Shown here: positions 1 through 12,642 of the stretch, one piece after another
Numbering within the stretch: position 1 is the stretch's first letter
Layout of the letters: each line of letters begins with the position of its first letter
DNA from: Nigrospora sphaerica
Lineage: Eukaryota; Ascomycota; Sordariomycetes; Amphisphaeriales; Apiosporaceae
DNA length: 64,000 bases
Reading direction: 5' to 3'
Assembly (NCBI GenBank): GCA_018287875.1
Contig: JAGVVL010000018.1
Span: 2,658,501-2,722,500, forward strand
Program-made: the position numbers and the translations under genes
The notes under the pieces: generated by a model
Database searches by the model: none
What the model was told of the DNA's origin: nothing
Seen by the model: the letters and a program-made list of their open reading frames with translations, nothing else

Positions 1-3000
1 TCGGAATTTTTTTTAGGTTTCCCAGCGGCACGGTCTTATGCAATAGGGCTGGAGGGAAGCACGGTTTTCCCCTTGTGCACGATAAGGAATCAAACAGGGG
101 ACCCGTGAGCCAGTAACCAAGAGGAGTCCTTGGGGAGGGCGCAGCGTTGCGACAACCTTCGTCTAAACTTCCAACGTGGCTTGCGGGCGCGCGTGAGCGC
201 TTGTGCTCCAGCACCGTTGATCCCTGTAAGAAACGAAGGGGGGAAATCAACCTTGCGATATCTCTCCCCTCTAGGATCGCGCCGAGTGGTGTTCCCTTGC
301 CAGCCACCGAAACTCAATGGCCTCGCGCTGCTGACACGTTTCCTTGGCTCGGCCAGGAAGGGAAAGGGGGGCGTGAGCGTAAGCGCCGTCGACGGCAGCT
401 GGGAGAGCGTTTAAAGGCAAGAATCGGTGCGATCCCCTCGTCTGGGTCGCTTTGGTCGGGCGTTTGCGCAAGGTGTCGAGGGCGTATCATTTGTCGGACC
501 GCGATGACGCCTTGTTGAAAACGACCTGCTTTAATGGCTGAGGAGGGGAGGGGCGAGGGAATTGGCTTCCCCTCCCCTCCCCCTCCCCGGGGCTGGTCCT
601 TTATCCTCCTCCCCCACCCCCACCATCACGACTCTGCGCGCGTGCGCGCTGCGTTGCGGTTGCAGCGCAGACGCCCGACAACACACACAACCAGCGAGCC
701 GATGGCTGCCGCCCGGCGCATACGCGTGGCCGGCTCTGATTGTCCCGAGGGCAGACTGGCGTGGCAGAAGAGAGGCCAAACGATTGCGTGCGTGCATGGC
801 CACGTTGGTCCGCCTCGTTCGTTCGCCCGTCCGCCGCGTAAGAACAGCCGTCGCGACCGCGCCCGGTTGCCCTGGGCGCGTCCTGGTAACCGGGCCTGCA
901 AGTACCTACCTAGAGAGCCCTCAAGTAATGAGTCCTCCTCGGCCTAGTACCCGTGCACCGATTGGTAATTTTGAACATTCCCCCTCCCGCCCATCTCCAG
1001 GGTTCTGTCCCCGTAGAGAAAGTATTGAATAAATCATAGGAGAGACAGAGGGGGGAGGAAACACGCAAGACATGGGGGAGTCTCGGCAGCTTCCGAAAAC
1101 AGCCAGCGCGGCCAGGGCGGGCGTGGGAACAGGAACAGGAAACGGCACGGCGGGTCGATCGATAACCTTAAAAAGAAGATGTGCCGCCGAACATGCATCC
1201 AGAAATCGTGGAGCATCTCCCTTGTTCCCCGTCTCGGGTTGGCGGACTGGGGGGGTGCGGGTGGGAAATGGACTTGGGCGATGCGACCCTGTTTACTTGC
1301 CGGCGCCCTTCCATCCATCAGTCTTGCCGCCGGACTTACCCATCGTCCTCGCCAAAATCCCCTCTTGCCTCCCCTCTGTCCAATCGTCAGCCCGGAAACA
1401 TTGAGGAAAGGCGCCACAGCAGCTGCGCGCATAGGGTGGGTGTTTGCTGGCTTGGAGACTGCGTTCCTGGCCCAGCAACGCCCGCTAGGTAGAATTCCTT
1501 TTTGAGTTGCGAAGTAAGCAACAATAGGTGCGCGCCGGCGTTCTTACTTACAGGTGTTTGCTCACAGGGGAAGAGGGGGTGAGGGACCAGATTCCGACTT
1601 CCCACCCCTCTCTAGGTCGACGTGCATGTGAGGTAGGCGAATAAGAGAGACGCGGTTTGTAAATGATGCCGAACGTAAAGTAGCTAGCGCTCTTTTCGCC
1701 CGTCGCTTTGGTTTGCCCATCTACTACTAAGGTGCCATGCTCCCGGCCGGTAATTCGGGGGTCTACGAGCGAACGGATCAAAACGAGGGAGGGGGAAACT
1801 GCAAATGCATTGGCGTATGTACCACAATTCCACATTGCTGTTTACCATCCGATCTAGGCTTTCCGCGTTGGCGCGCGCTCAAAGTGTCGAGCTAAAGCAA
1901 GCGCGGCGACGGCGGTAGGAAAAGAAAAATCCAAATTGATGCCCGATGAAGGGACGACGGACGATCGAAGCCTCGCGCCGGACGGATCCAGAATCCTGGG
2001 TTTTAGCTGCAGTACCATCCAAGTGTTTTGACATGTGAAATTGCGGGATGATCGACAGACAAGTCGGGTGGGGGACGCTATCACGGGACAACTGTCATGA
2101 CATGGATGTCTAGTACGCTTCGACGTCCCAAGATACCCTCGTGGAATTCCATGGAACAGGCTTCATTCGCTAGCCGGGCGTCTGCCTCCGTAGGGAGAAA
2201 CGCGCGGGTCGCTCACTATATACTATTGAGATGCACTGGGCCGGGAAGGGGCGTCACCTCTTTGACGGCAACAAGCCAGGCGGTCCCAAAAGTAAGAAGC
2301 CCAGTCCGGCCATGCTAATTCCTTCTCCGCTATACCTGCAAAAGAAAAAGCGCCAGATTCCTTGATGGAAATCACGTCTTTCACCAGCCGTGCAGCAATT
2401 TCGTCAAAATCAATCCGTAGACCGCCTCTCCACCCCGCCTGGGCCACGACCGGCCCTCGCCTGTAACAAATTGGAAAGACAAAGCCCTCGCCGAGTAGGG
2501 TGAGATGGCGGGCTGCCTATTGGTAAACGCCGTGAGATGCAGAGGTATCCTCGATGGGGCCGGTAACAAGAGAAAAACCGTGACACAAATGCAAAAGAAC
2601 CCAAAACCTGCGTATACCAAATGTGCTGACTACCTGGGTAAAGAAATGCATGACGATCCTGTATGCTGGTGGAGTGGAGTGGCCGAGGGAGAGGGACATC
2701 GCACTCCGGGTATCAAACGTGAGAATCCCTGATGCTGTAATGTGCTGGGTGATAAAAGCAATCAAACCGCCGCTGGGTTGCCGGAGCCGGCCGAGGCCAG
2801 GGCGAGCGGCGGCGCGAGGAAAAGGAACCATGCGGGCATCGCGAAAGACCCGATCCGATTGGCCGCGTCAGTGCCGGACGCAAGGCCCCTCGCTGTGCGT
2901 GGGCTTGGCAAAGGAAACGAATAATCATGAAACCATGGGATGATCATGAGCCGGGACGCAGACGTAGTCGAGGCGTGCCGTGCTGCCAAGACATGGGCGT

Positions 3001-3009
3001 CCAAGCCCC
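1..3009. other. Left-edge intergenic region, no gene recognised
   Basis: Only short overlapping open frames occur here (none above 160 codons) and none reads like a known protein or carries a plausible start, introns and stop. The right end holds the 3' flank of the SWIRM-domain gene, which ends at 3010. A purine/pyrimidine-rich stretch lies at 541-598. A distal exon of a gene to the left of the window cannot be excluded. Confidence 0.5.
541..598. repeat. G-run/C-run imperfect inverted repeat
   Basis: A G-rich arm (541-560, runs of GGGG separated by A or C) is followed after about 10 bases by a C-rich arm (runs of CCCCTCCCCTCCCC). The arms can pair with each other or form triplex or quadruplex structures. 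No gene start is nearby, so any promoter role is only a possibility. Confidence 0.5.
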
Positions 3010-4347
3010 TTACACGAAGCGGGCCATCCACTGCTTGTCCAGCCAGCCAACCTTGTCGAAGACTGTCCAGAGCTTGGAAGCCTTATTGACGTCAATCTTG
3101 CAGGCCTGTTGCGCGTCCGTCTTGCGGAACTCCTTGCCGATGCGCAGGCACTCCAGTCGCTTGATGAACATGCGGCGCTTGCTGGTTAGGTAGGTCGCGC
3201 AGTCCAGACGCAGGGTGGCCGCCAGCGAGAGCTCCTCGGGGTGCAGGAGGTGACGGTGGGGGTCGCTGCCCAGGTCGATGGGCGTTCCTTTCCAGTCGAC
3301 CTTGAAGCGGTTGGACGGCAGCGAAGTCAGCGAGTTCAGCGGCGGACAGAAGTCGGGAAGGCCGTTGAAGTCCTTGTCCTCGCGGTTGGGCGCAACAACT
3401 CGCCGGGTACCGGGGTCGGGCGTGGCGCTGACCCTTCGGATCGTCTTCGGCCGCTCCGCCGGGGGATTAGACCGGATCAGGCGCGGTGCCGAGAGCGCAG
3501 CAGCGGGCTTGGGTTCCTTGGGGGCAGCCGGCTTGACGACACGCTGGGCGTGGGTTCGCACGGGCTGCGGCTTGGCTGCGACGATGGTGTAATGCCGAAC
3601 CTGGTTGTGTCGGGCGCCGGCCTTTCTATCCTCCAGCAGCTGCGCGCGCTCTCGCGCGAGCCAGGTCCGGGGGTTCTGACGGTATTTCTTCATTACCTCC
3701 GACTTGAACAATAGCACCAACTCATAATCCTCGTGGCGAGGAGGGGGTGACTCGGCAAACAGGCCAAGCGGACGCGCAACGACATGGTTGTCCACGATTC
3801 GCTGTGCCTCAAGCGACTCATCTGCTGCGAACAAGGGCTGCTGGGGCGGCGAAAAAACGTCCTGTGCCGGATAGAGAATCGGGTCACGGTTGGGTGTCGC
3901 GCCCGAAGGAGATGATCCATGCCTCAGGTCATCCACCTTGACCATGGGTGAGATAGGGGGCGACGGAGGAGCGTTTGGACCGCCCGCTCGGCGCATCTCG
4001 GAAGTTGTGTGGTCCATTGCGTTGGGTGTTGATGATGAGTTGAAAGACTCAAGAGGGTGAGGCTCAGGTGGTGACATGAGATTGCTGATATCGAATGGCT
4101 TCTTGGGTTCCTTGGGCGCTGGTTTGAAGGACGGGGGAGCCATGGCGAAGCTGTGGCCATCGACATTGCCCATTGTTCTGCTGCCCATTGTGCCAAGAGG
4201 AACCGATGAGGTCGTAGGGGATGTGGAGGAAGGAATGGAAAGAGAGGACCGAGGAAGAAGAGAAAACGAAGTCCAGGCCCGGGATTTGTGGCCGATGAAT
4301 TCGTAGGAAGGATGTAGAGAAGCAGTCGAGGCTGGTTTGTCAGCCAT
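3010..4347 (-). CDS. SWIRM-domain protein (Fun19/Laf-like chromatin factor)
   Basis: One exon of 445 codons. The first 330 residues are low complexity and rich in Pro and Ser, with short conserved-looking blocks (KKPFDISNLMSPPEP near residue 85). The last ~88 residues form a SWIRM domain, with segments LLHPEELSLAATLRLDCATY and ASKLWTVFDKVGWLDKQWM, the usual five-helix DNA/histone-binding fold of chromatin proteins. Fungal relatives of this layout are budding-yeast Fun19 and fission-yeast Laf1/Laf2, the latter tied to the Clr6 histone deacetylase complex. A chromatin role is therefore inferred. The start at 4347 is the first ATG in frame; the frame stays open a little upstream only through a TTG. 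An unrecognised intron in the low-complexity N-terminus is possible. Confidence 0.85.
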   Translation of the reverse strand: MADKPASTASLHPSYEFIGHKSRAWTSFSLLPRSSLSIPSSTSPTTSSVPLGTMGSRTMGNVDGHSFAMAPPSFKPAPKEPKKPFDISNLMSPPEPHPLESFNSSSTPNAMDHTTSEMRRAGGPNAPPSPPISPMVKVDDLRHGSSPSGATPNRDPILYPAQDVFSPPQQPLFAADESLEAQRIVDNHVVARPLGLFAESPPPRHEDYELVLLFKSEVMKKYRQNPRTWLARERAQLLEDRKAGARHNQVRHYTIVAAKPQPVRTHAQRVVKPAAPKEPKPAAALSAPRLIRSNPPAERPKTIRRVSATPDPGTRRVVAPNREDKDFNGLPDFCPPLNSLTSLPSNRFKVDWKGTPIDLGSDPHRHLLHPEELSLAATLRLDCATYLTSKRRMFIKRLECLRIGKEFRKTDAQQACKIDVNKASKLWTVFDKVGWLDKQWMARFV

Positions 4348-5576
4348 GGATATCGTTGGTTGCGGATGGTGGGCCAACCGTGGGAGGCGTAGGTATGTAT
4401 GTAACTAAGGCAGCAGGAGGGTGGCAAAGTCCAGGAGGCAGTTCCGCAGGAATCGACTCAATTGGCGACTAGGATCGATCAATTGATTGAAGACTCGGCT
4501 GGAATCTAGGAGAAGGCAAACGGAAGGGCAGGGGCAAAGAGTTGGTATGGGAGAGCGTAGAGCGGATTTGCGTTTAATGCCAGCGAAAAGGACCGCAATT
4601 AGTACTTGTCAACAGGCAGTAAGAGAGACGGGAGGCGGGAGAGAACGAGCGAGAGCGAGAAGCAGGCAGAGAGACATGGGAGAACAGAAGGTACGTTGGA
4701 ACCGTAGGGGAAGCCAAGGCAGCCAGGCAGCCCAGTTGCGCGCGGGCACTATCTATTCTGCTCATCATCAGGCCCAACTTTGGGTGTAGGCAGGTACCTC
4801 CAGTTGACACACGCCGGGGCTGGGCCTGTTGGATCTGGATGGACGACGTATCGACGTGCGAGTGTGTGTGTCTGCTGCCGTGGTGGTGTCGTCTAAGAGT
4901 CACAACCCCTACACTTTCACGTTCGACAGTCATAAGGCAGTCCAGATTCGACCTAGAGGCAGCGCAGCAGCGGGCGCAGGGATCTGCAGCCCTTGGCACT
5001 GGCTTATTTTGGGGCCCGCCCTGCCGTGAAAGTCATGCTGGTTGCCCAGCCCATTGCCATGTACCTGCGGACAAAGGTACTTGCACGCCCCCGACAGCGA
5101 CTTAGCATGCTCTCGGTTCAATATGGGCGACCAATCCCGACCGCTTCGCCCTGGACAGGCGGGCGTCGTCCAGCGTTGAGAATCCATGCGGAGCACAGTT
5201 TACGCCCGAAGGTAGGCGTGTGTGCCACCCCCCCCCTTTTAACCCCCCTCTTCCATCTATCCATTCCTCTTCCCCCCTTAACGCCGACCGGAATGCGGTG
5301 CAGCAAGCTGACCGCGGCGAATTGCTGCCCGCAACCATCAGAAGGCGCAAAGAGTTCCTCGCTGTAATGAAGAGACAAGCAGGTCGAATTGGCGGCGCCG
5401 ATAAGTGATTGGAATCGAATTGGTCATTCAGCAGGTCTTGTTGGTCGTGATCACTACAACTACATATCACTGGGCATTCGGGAGGAGGGGGAGGGGGTGT
5501 GTCTCACTACCAGAAGGGGCGTGTGATACTGAGCGCAGCCAATCCGCGCTTACGCTGGGGTAAACCACGCCCCCCG

Positions 5577-5596
5577 TGCCATGCCATGCCATGCCA
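5577..5596. repeat. (TGCCA)4 microsatellite
   Basis: Four exact copies of TGCCA in noncoding DNA, followed by one variant copy (TCCCA). Confidence 0.85.
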
Positions 5597-7036
5597 TCCC
5601 ATACCTGCTGAACCATCCCCCACCCTCAGGTCTCTCCCGTCGTTCCGTCTTGAACCTCCAGGTCCACCATCCATTGACGCCCAATGCCCAGTCATGATAC
5701 GGCAGGCTGTACGCCAGTAGGCAGCACCGACTGAACCGGTGACCAATGGCATTACCGAATTGGGAAATGGAGGGAAGGGTGAGAGGGTGAGAGATAGGAA
5801 GAGAGTACAAGAGGCAGATAGCAAGGCGTTGTTTGGCGTTAAAACTGGTTGAGTCACTGATATGGGGACGCTGAGGCAGCCAACTGAACCTACCTCTCCC
5901 TTTAGGTTAAGAGATATCCACGCAAGTAGTTGGATGCATACTTTCGACCGAAGTATTCGAATATGCATCAACATCCATCATCGAATGCCAACAAGTGCGT
6001 GACTATTTACTTAGATACCTCTGGAATATATGGGTACATAAGTACTTACTCAACCGGCCTGTCAGTAAGCACCTACTCGAGGAAGTGGGCAATTGAGCGT
6101 CCGCTCCGTAAGTAGAGGCAGGCATCCATGGGTAGATGTCCGCGACACAGGCGGTTTGGGAGGGAGGGAAAGGCTTTGGCACAAGCCGGGCGGCGCCGGG
6201 GTTGACCGTGTTCGTCTGCACGCGCGTACGTGCGTGGCATGGTAAACGTGAACAACGTGCAACTATCTTGCTCGACCAACAGCTCACGGCTGGTGGGCAG
6301 TGAAACACAACCTATTGCATCAAGGACCCACCGGCAACCATCAGGGCTGCTTTGTGTGCTTGGTGGCCGCCGGTTTGAGAGACTCCTTGTGCCTGGCTCG
6401 ACTGGCTTTCGGGCGGCGTCAATTGCTGCAGCTCGCGGAGCGTGCAATCGTTCAAGAGTGTGTCGTGTCACGCGTTCTCTGGAATTGCCTTCCTGCAGCC
6501 ACGAGTCGATTGAGTTGGAAGGGCGTGGTCGCCCGACTGCAGGCCGGCAGCCCGGACAGTCAGGCAGACAACCTTGCATGGAGACAGGCAGACAGGGCCG
6601 CAAATAGCAGTAGCCAAACGCAGGTCCCCACGCTTTGGCCATGTCGTCTCGACGTCTAAGTTGATTGTTACCATCCGGCATGTCACCGTTCCGTCAGCTC
6701 AGACGGCGCGCGATGCCAAGCTCGTGGGAGAGTTATGCCCCACGGCAGCGAGGTTGCGTCTCTTCGCACCCGCCCTCTATGGCCTTTGCGGAGTAGTTGG
6801 TCGTGCGCCTTCGCATCCATGGCCCGTGACGGGCAGCGCGCCCGCAGAACCATGACGGAGGCGCGGACGATGAGGAAGCCCTTTCGTCATCCGTTAGAAG
6901 CCTAGACGAGGCACGGGATGGAGGGCAAAGAGGACAGGGCCAATTGGCCAATTGGGTGCAGGCAATGGCCCGCTCAGTCCAACGCTCTCGACTCTTCCGC
7001 CGTTAGATTGAAGGGGTGGGCAGTGTGTTGCCAGAA

Positions 7037-7056
7037 GGCAGGCAGGCAGGCAGGCA
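7037..7056. repeat. (GGCA)5 microsatellite
   Basis: Five exact GGCA units followed by degenerate copies to about 7068. Similar GGCA/CAGG-type tracts recur at 20391-20426 and near 21255-21290. Confidence 0.85.
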
Positions 7057-7098
7057 GGTAAGCAGGCAGACATCTCGTATCTCCAGCAAACCACGCAT

Positions 7099-7122
7099 GT
7101 GTGTACGAGAGTGTGTACGAGA
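7099..7122. repeat. 12-bp tandem duplication
   Basis: The unit GTGTGTACGAGA occurs twice in direct tandem, with a partial third copy beginning GTGTATA. About 130 bp further on (7232-7269) three diverged 12-mers sharing GGC...ACC follow each other. Confidence 0.8.
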
Positions 7123-10100
7123 GTGTATATGGGCAAGCGTCCACAAGTGAGGCAGGCAACTATGTATGGAACGGATGCCTAAACAGACGTGTATGTTGTA
7201 CGTGCGCGTCCTGTCCAATTCGAGGAATGGCTGGCTTGCTGACCGGCGGGCTTACCGGCGGACTCACTGGCCGCCGTCCATCATCCACCTACGCACAACA
7301 AAACGGGAGGCAGGTAAGGTAGGCGTTGCGTGCTGCTGCTGCTGCCGTGCTGGCCGAGCTGATGGACAGAACCGCCCCCTTTGCCGCGCGCAGCCGCAGT
7401 CCCGTCGTCTGGTGTTGACTTGAGATGCCGGGTTGTGACTCATCTCTGCGGCGAAAAGAAGGGCATCGAAGCCGCAGGGACGAATTTTGGGCTGCCTGGA
7501 CTGGGCTTGTCAGGGAAACGCGATACAAATTGCCATGCGCTGCCCGTGGAAGTCGGGGGGCGAAGTTGGTGGGTGGCCGGCCAAGCCGGGCTCTCATTCG
7601 ACGCTCGTCGCCCGTAGGCGAAACACGCTGTCTCATTTAGGCTTAGCGGGGTGCTATTGACTTGGGAAAGCCTCGTGGGCCCTTCGTGACTGTGCTGAAG
7701 GGCCTCGTACTGTACTTGTGTTGGGGGCCACGGTACCTCACGATTCCGGCGTCATCTGCGTCAAATCACAAGCAACAATCGCCAGCCACCGCATGGGGAG
7801 GCGTGTCGTTATGGTGGCTTCCACCGACCTAGCCACCTAGTGTCCCTGTTCACAAATCCAATCTGGCGGATTCTCCAGATCGCCCTGGAGCCGGCCGCAC
7901 CCAGGCGCCTTTCCCCATTCCACTTGTGCAGGTCGCATTGTCCGGGAGCCCATTATCGATAATGCTAAGGCTCCCAACGGCTATTGTGTGGCTACCACGT
8001 ACAACTACGGGGCCTCATAGATACTCGTGTGGGCAATGGATAACCATGTACCCCGAATGGCGGGCGTTGCCGCCGCCACCGCTCTCCCCTTGGAGTCAAT
8101 CGCAATCTGCAAGGGGATACGATGCATCGAAGGGGTGAATGGGAGCAGAAGGGGCGAAAGGACCAAGGAGCGGAAGGCCCGGGCGACGCGCCAGCGCCTG
8201 TGGCTGGATCCTCTCTGGCCGACGAGGGAAGATGGATAACTTCTCCTGTCGACGCTGCCCATGCCCAGGCTTCCAACCCGCGGATCACCTTGCGCCGAGA
8301 AGGCGTCATCCAATACAAAGAAGACTAGACTCGTTCCTTAACCCCCTCTACTCCGCGGTCATAACTGGCAGTGCCTCTCTCAGCTGCTAGGCACACGGTT
8401 GGGTTTCTCCTAAGTCCGTCCGAGCTCGGGTTTGTGATTGCGCCGATCTTTACGACGAGAAAGAGGAGGTGGATGGATGAGGCCGGTGTAGACTAACGAA
8501 CCCCATGCCTACTACCTACCTCAAGTAGGTACCTAACCTTCCTATCTTTTATCTATCAACCTCCAGCTACATACCTCCCTCTCCTATTTGCCTCACCCCA
8601 GGGGCTATCTTCCCATCTACCTCTTACGGATTGCCTTTATGGGATGGCATGTAGGCCTTTCGGGCTTCCACTGTCTAGGTGCTTAGTCCAGTGCCTACGC
8701 TTCTTACCACACTTCGCCACCACTCCGTCCTGAAGCCCCATGCCCGATACTGCCCACGATGTCGTCAAGACGATGTGCAGCGTCAGCGGTGGCGCCTACT
8801 GGCGAAGCCAACTAACGGAGCGGTTGCTAAGGTAAGCCCATGGGAACTCGCTCGGGCACGGCTCGTTCGCCTAAATAGGTTGGCTTCTGCCTTCGTCCTC
8901 ATAGACACTCCGTATCATAGCGACCTGAATACTTGCTTTAACTTACTTACCTACCTCGATCTATCGTTAGACGCCTAGGTGCTTATACCGTCTTGCCTCC
9001 AATCCAAGGGGTGTTCGGATTTCCAACGAAGATGCCAAGCAACCGTCTTTTTGCACAAGCAGCATAACTGCTTGTTGGGTGGACCAACTGGGTACTAGAT
9101 GCTATGTCTATGTACGTCTGGTGCAACTCTTACCTATACCCGCATGCGTCCAACAGGCTCCGCATGCCATTCGCTATACCAGCAGCGCTCTCTCATTCGG
9201 CGCTGGCCGTCGGAGGATTGCCCATAAAGCGGTCTATTCTGACTAGGGAGGTACCCGTCCCCTAATGCCAATCTCGCCCGGGCAGATTGGACCCCCAAGC
9301 CGTCCCGTTCATTCCATCCATCCATCCTGCCCGCATTCACAGGGTTCCAGTTTCGCGGCTGTCTCCCCGACCGTCTGCACCCACGACTACACGACGACTG
9401 TGCGCCTCACGTAAGTGGCACCTCTGCAAGTGGTCGACTTGTATTAGCCGGTGGCTTCACACCGTTGGCCCCAAGATCATCGCTTCTCATGCACATGCCA
9501 GTTGCTTGCGCAGCAGTTGCTGGGGCCACCCTATTTCCCTGCGTGCGAGGCGAGGCGAATGGAATTCACTTTACGTCTTGGGCGCTAACACGAACTCCCT
9601 ACCGGCGTGCCTCGATGCTCTAGCCACCAACTCCCTACCTCTTCCCGTATCGCCGGGGCGCACCGATGGTAGATGGGGTCGCGCCCGCCTGTCCACATGA
9701 CCATGGAACGGGTGTGAGACTTACATGGTTTCTCTCCACCCTCCTCTCTCCCCCCTCTCCCCCTTTGGTGTCCTCGCGACGCAATCGGGGGGGTGTCTTG
9801 GGATTGGTTCCTTACCGTCCGCGGTCGCTTCTGGTCGGCTGATATGTGGTCGCCGTTATCGAGAGGCGCGCCATTCTAGAAAAGCCACTCCACCACCCAG
9901 CTTTCGGATCACGCTTCGGGAGAGACGTCGTCATTTGACCCCATAATCCAAGACAGATGACGGGTTGTGGCTATCACAACCTCGCCAGAGCCCTGCCGGA
10001 ATGGGCTCCTCCACTTGGCTGAGGGTGTGCGTGCGAACCCACCTTCACATGTCCCACAGGGTCACGGCGTTGCACGCACCCTTCTTCTACTCACCCGTCC

Positions 10101-10814
10101 TCTGCTCACCTCCAACTCTCCGCACAGGATCGCGCTATGTACGTGTAGGGAGAGGGTCCCACACACGCCGACCGCTGTGTCGAGGACCATGCTGTAGAGG
10201 TTCAAGTAGGATGGACGCGCAAGAACTATCCATGCACACAGGTTGATCCTCACGTGCGAACCTGTTGAGCCGCCGGCTGACGTTGGATTGGTGACTCGAC
10301 AAAGCGAAGCGCGATAGCCAGGCGCTGCGCGCGCATTAACATCCATTATCCTTATCACCCCTCATTCTGACCCCCCCGGTCCATGTTCATCAGTGCAGCA
10401 AACCCCGCCATTTCGGCGCTGCTGAAAGTGATGTTGATAGACAGTACTTCGAACATTGAGGTTGGGGAACCTGCCTCCTCGTAAAGCCGGGGCAACATTC
10501 AGCGCCACACTAAACCCCCCCCGAAGCCCATCGGTTGAGCGCAGTATACATCCTCGAAGCCAGACAACGCCGGTGGTCTCAGCGGGCTCTCCTTCCAGAG
10601 AACGGGAGTGGCTCCTTTCCCGGCCTACCCCTCTACTGCGGACAAAGAGATCACAGCTCGTGGTCTTCTTTCTTAACTTGGATGCGTTATATCTTCCCAG
10701 TCCCTGTTCTCGGAGACCCCCTGCACAGGTACTCGGAGCGTATCACCCCTCGTCATGCCATCAGATCATGAAGATCGCGGGTGATTCCTCTCGCTCGACC
10801 CTGATTTTCTCATG

Positions 10815-10828
10815 CCCCCCCCCCCCCC
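10815..10828. repeat. Run of 14 C
   Basis: An uninterrupted homopolymer of C in noncoding DNA. It is length-unstable in cells and error-prone in sequencing. Confidence 0.9.
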
Positions 10829-12004
10829 AGTCGTCTCGGGTCGTGTCAGGGTATCGGGTACCAACCAGTCTTGTGTTGGCCACGCATCGCCATGGGCGAA
10901 TGCCGGCTGTTCATACTTTCAGTCGAGCCTGGTTCACTAAGGTAGCAACGGCCCCTTTGCGCTTACTTGCATCCTGGCGGCAGTGTCAGCAATTGCAGTC
11001 TTCCAGTAGATGCTTTGATTGATCACATTCCAGACGACAACGGCTCGCTTCTGGCTGCGGTTAAAATTGACACAATGCCCCGATTCGCTTCTCTGCATAA
11101 AAGCCCATCGCCCGTTCGTTCTAGTCTAGATATGACGGCCGGCTTTGGGACCAATTCCTCTCTGCTGGGACGGAATTGCGGACGGCTGCTGCTGCTGGGC
11201 GACGCTCTCAACTGCCGCTGGGCTCCAGGCGCACGCCGAAGAGCCTGCCTGGTGTCCTCGTTCTTGCGGACGATGCGACTGACTGGCTGGGAGCCCCGGA
11301 CCGCCTTGCCAGTCCAACGTCATGTACGTGTCGCCGCCGTGCCAATTGAGTCGCGGCAGCTTTTGGGCCTCGCGGGGCCGATATGCCAGCGCTTGATGGC
11401 TCTTGTGCAACTCGGCACCTGATGCGCTCCGCACGCCTTGGGTGGTCGACAACCATGTGTCCTGGGTTCCCTAAACCCCAACCATGGACGATCGGACGAA
11501 CAGCATTGCTCAGAGCTTGGGTTTGGCGACCGGGGTTTTGCCCGTAGCTTCAACCCGCCTCGGGGCCTCAACCGCAGACGGGCAATGATCAGACCTCTCT
11601 GGCTGCAGCGAGCCGATGGGCCTTGCCGGCAGAAATGAGGCTCTTTGTTGCCGTGTAGGCTGGGGGGGATTATCGGGGTCTGCGCCGTGCCAGTGAGGCG
11701 ATCGTCCGTCAGCTTACGGCCGCTGCGCTGTCCCATTGGGAGCCATTACATGAATGCCCACCCAGTTTTGGGTGGTTGCGCCAACGTGGGCCGGGCTACT
11801 GGCAAAATGCAAGAAGACGCTGCTGCTTCTACTGCCGCTGCACCGAACCAGGACCATTCACCCCCGTGGAAGGGCGGGGCCGAGATTGATTCTAGATTCG
11901 CCGGACGACCGGGAGAGCAACAGACTCCCAACCGCTTCCACACTTATACTCTCTCCCACGTTCCTCGAATGGCCAATTGTCTCACCCTTTCCTTGCTACC
12001 TCTT

Positions 12005-12011
12005 ATTTATA
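12005..12011 (+). promoter_or_regulatory. TATA-like element of the Nudix gene
   Basis: ATTTATA lies about 71-77 bp upstream of the chosen start codon at 12082, in a C/T-rich leader typical of filamentous-fungal promoters. Assigned by position and sequence only. Confidence 0.4.
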
Positions 12012-12081
12012 CCGGCCCCAGCCAGCACTCGCCTCGTCTCTCCTCTGCCGCCCCCAGCACGCAGCGCGCCACTCCGATACC

Positions 12082-12642
12082 ATGGCCAAGTACATGTGGG
12101 ACACCAAAGTCTATCCGTCGGACATGTTTGTTGAGTCCTGCGGTGCCATTCTCTTCGACCTCAGCGGCGTCGTCCCCAGGGTGTGCCTCCTCCACTACGG
12201 CGGCCAGAACCAGTGGCTTCTCCCCAAGGGCCGGCGCAATTGCAACGAGACGCGCCAGGAAGCGGCCATCCGGGAGGTCCAGGAGGAATCGGGCTACGCG
12301 TGTCGGCTGCGGCCCGTGACAATGCCGACGCGCGCACCGTCGGACGACGAGGCCGCCGACGTGCCGGACAAGGCCCGAATCTACGGCGACCTGACAGAGG
12401 CCTTTATGCTCGAGGTGCGAAACCTGGGCGAGGCCGAGGGCGTCAAACTGGTCTGGTGGTTCATCGCCGAGCTGGACAGAGACACGCCCCCGGGCACGCC
12501 CGAGGTCCATTTCAAACCGTCCTTTTTCGACTGCGACGAGGCCATGCACATGTTGACGTTCCAGAAAGACCGGGACGTTTTGCGCCGGGCACTCGACCTT
12601 ATCGAAGGCTCGGATTGGCACAATGCGTCGCCCTGGGCATGA
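12082..12642 (+). CDS. Nudix hydrolase
   Basis: Single exon, 186 residues. A complete Nudix box spans residues 50-72: G50, E56, R64-E65, E68-E69 and G71 occupy the GX5EX7REUXEEXGU positions, with Tyr72 at the last hydrophobic position. The Glu pair and neighbours bind Mg2+ or Mn2+ and cleave a nucleoside diphosphate linked to another group. The flanking LFDLSG...VCLLHYG and QWLLPKG segments fit the beta-strands before the box. Substrate cannot be read from sequence; size and layout resemble small fungal diadenosine/diphosphoinositol polyphosphate-type Nudix proteins. The frame is open upstream to an ATG at 11977, but the ATG at 12082 sits in a good context (A at -3, G at +4) with a TATA-like element 75 bp before it, so I use it. 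Confidence 0.9.
   Translation: MAKYMWDTKVYPSDMFVESCGAILFDLSGVVPRVCLLHYGGQNQWLLPKGRRNCNETRQEAAIREVQEESGYACRLRPVTMPTRAPSDDEAADVPDKARIYGDLTEAFMLEVRNLGEAEGVKLVWWFIAELDRDTPPGTPEVHFKPSFFDCDEAMHMLTFQKDRDVLRRALDLIEGSDWHNASPWA

Larger units (their letters stand above)
4348..12081. other. 7.7 kb stretch without recognisable genes
   Basis: The longest open frame is about 200 codons and none resembles a protein family; overlapping frames on both strands have no splice logic. The stretch holds the 5' flanks of the SWIRM gene (left) and the Nudix gene (right), several microsatellites (TGCCA, GGCA and 12-bp units) and a run of 14 C. It could contain untranslated exons, noncoding RNA or eroded transposons; nothing in it lets me choose. 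Confidence 0.5.
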
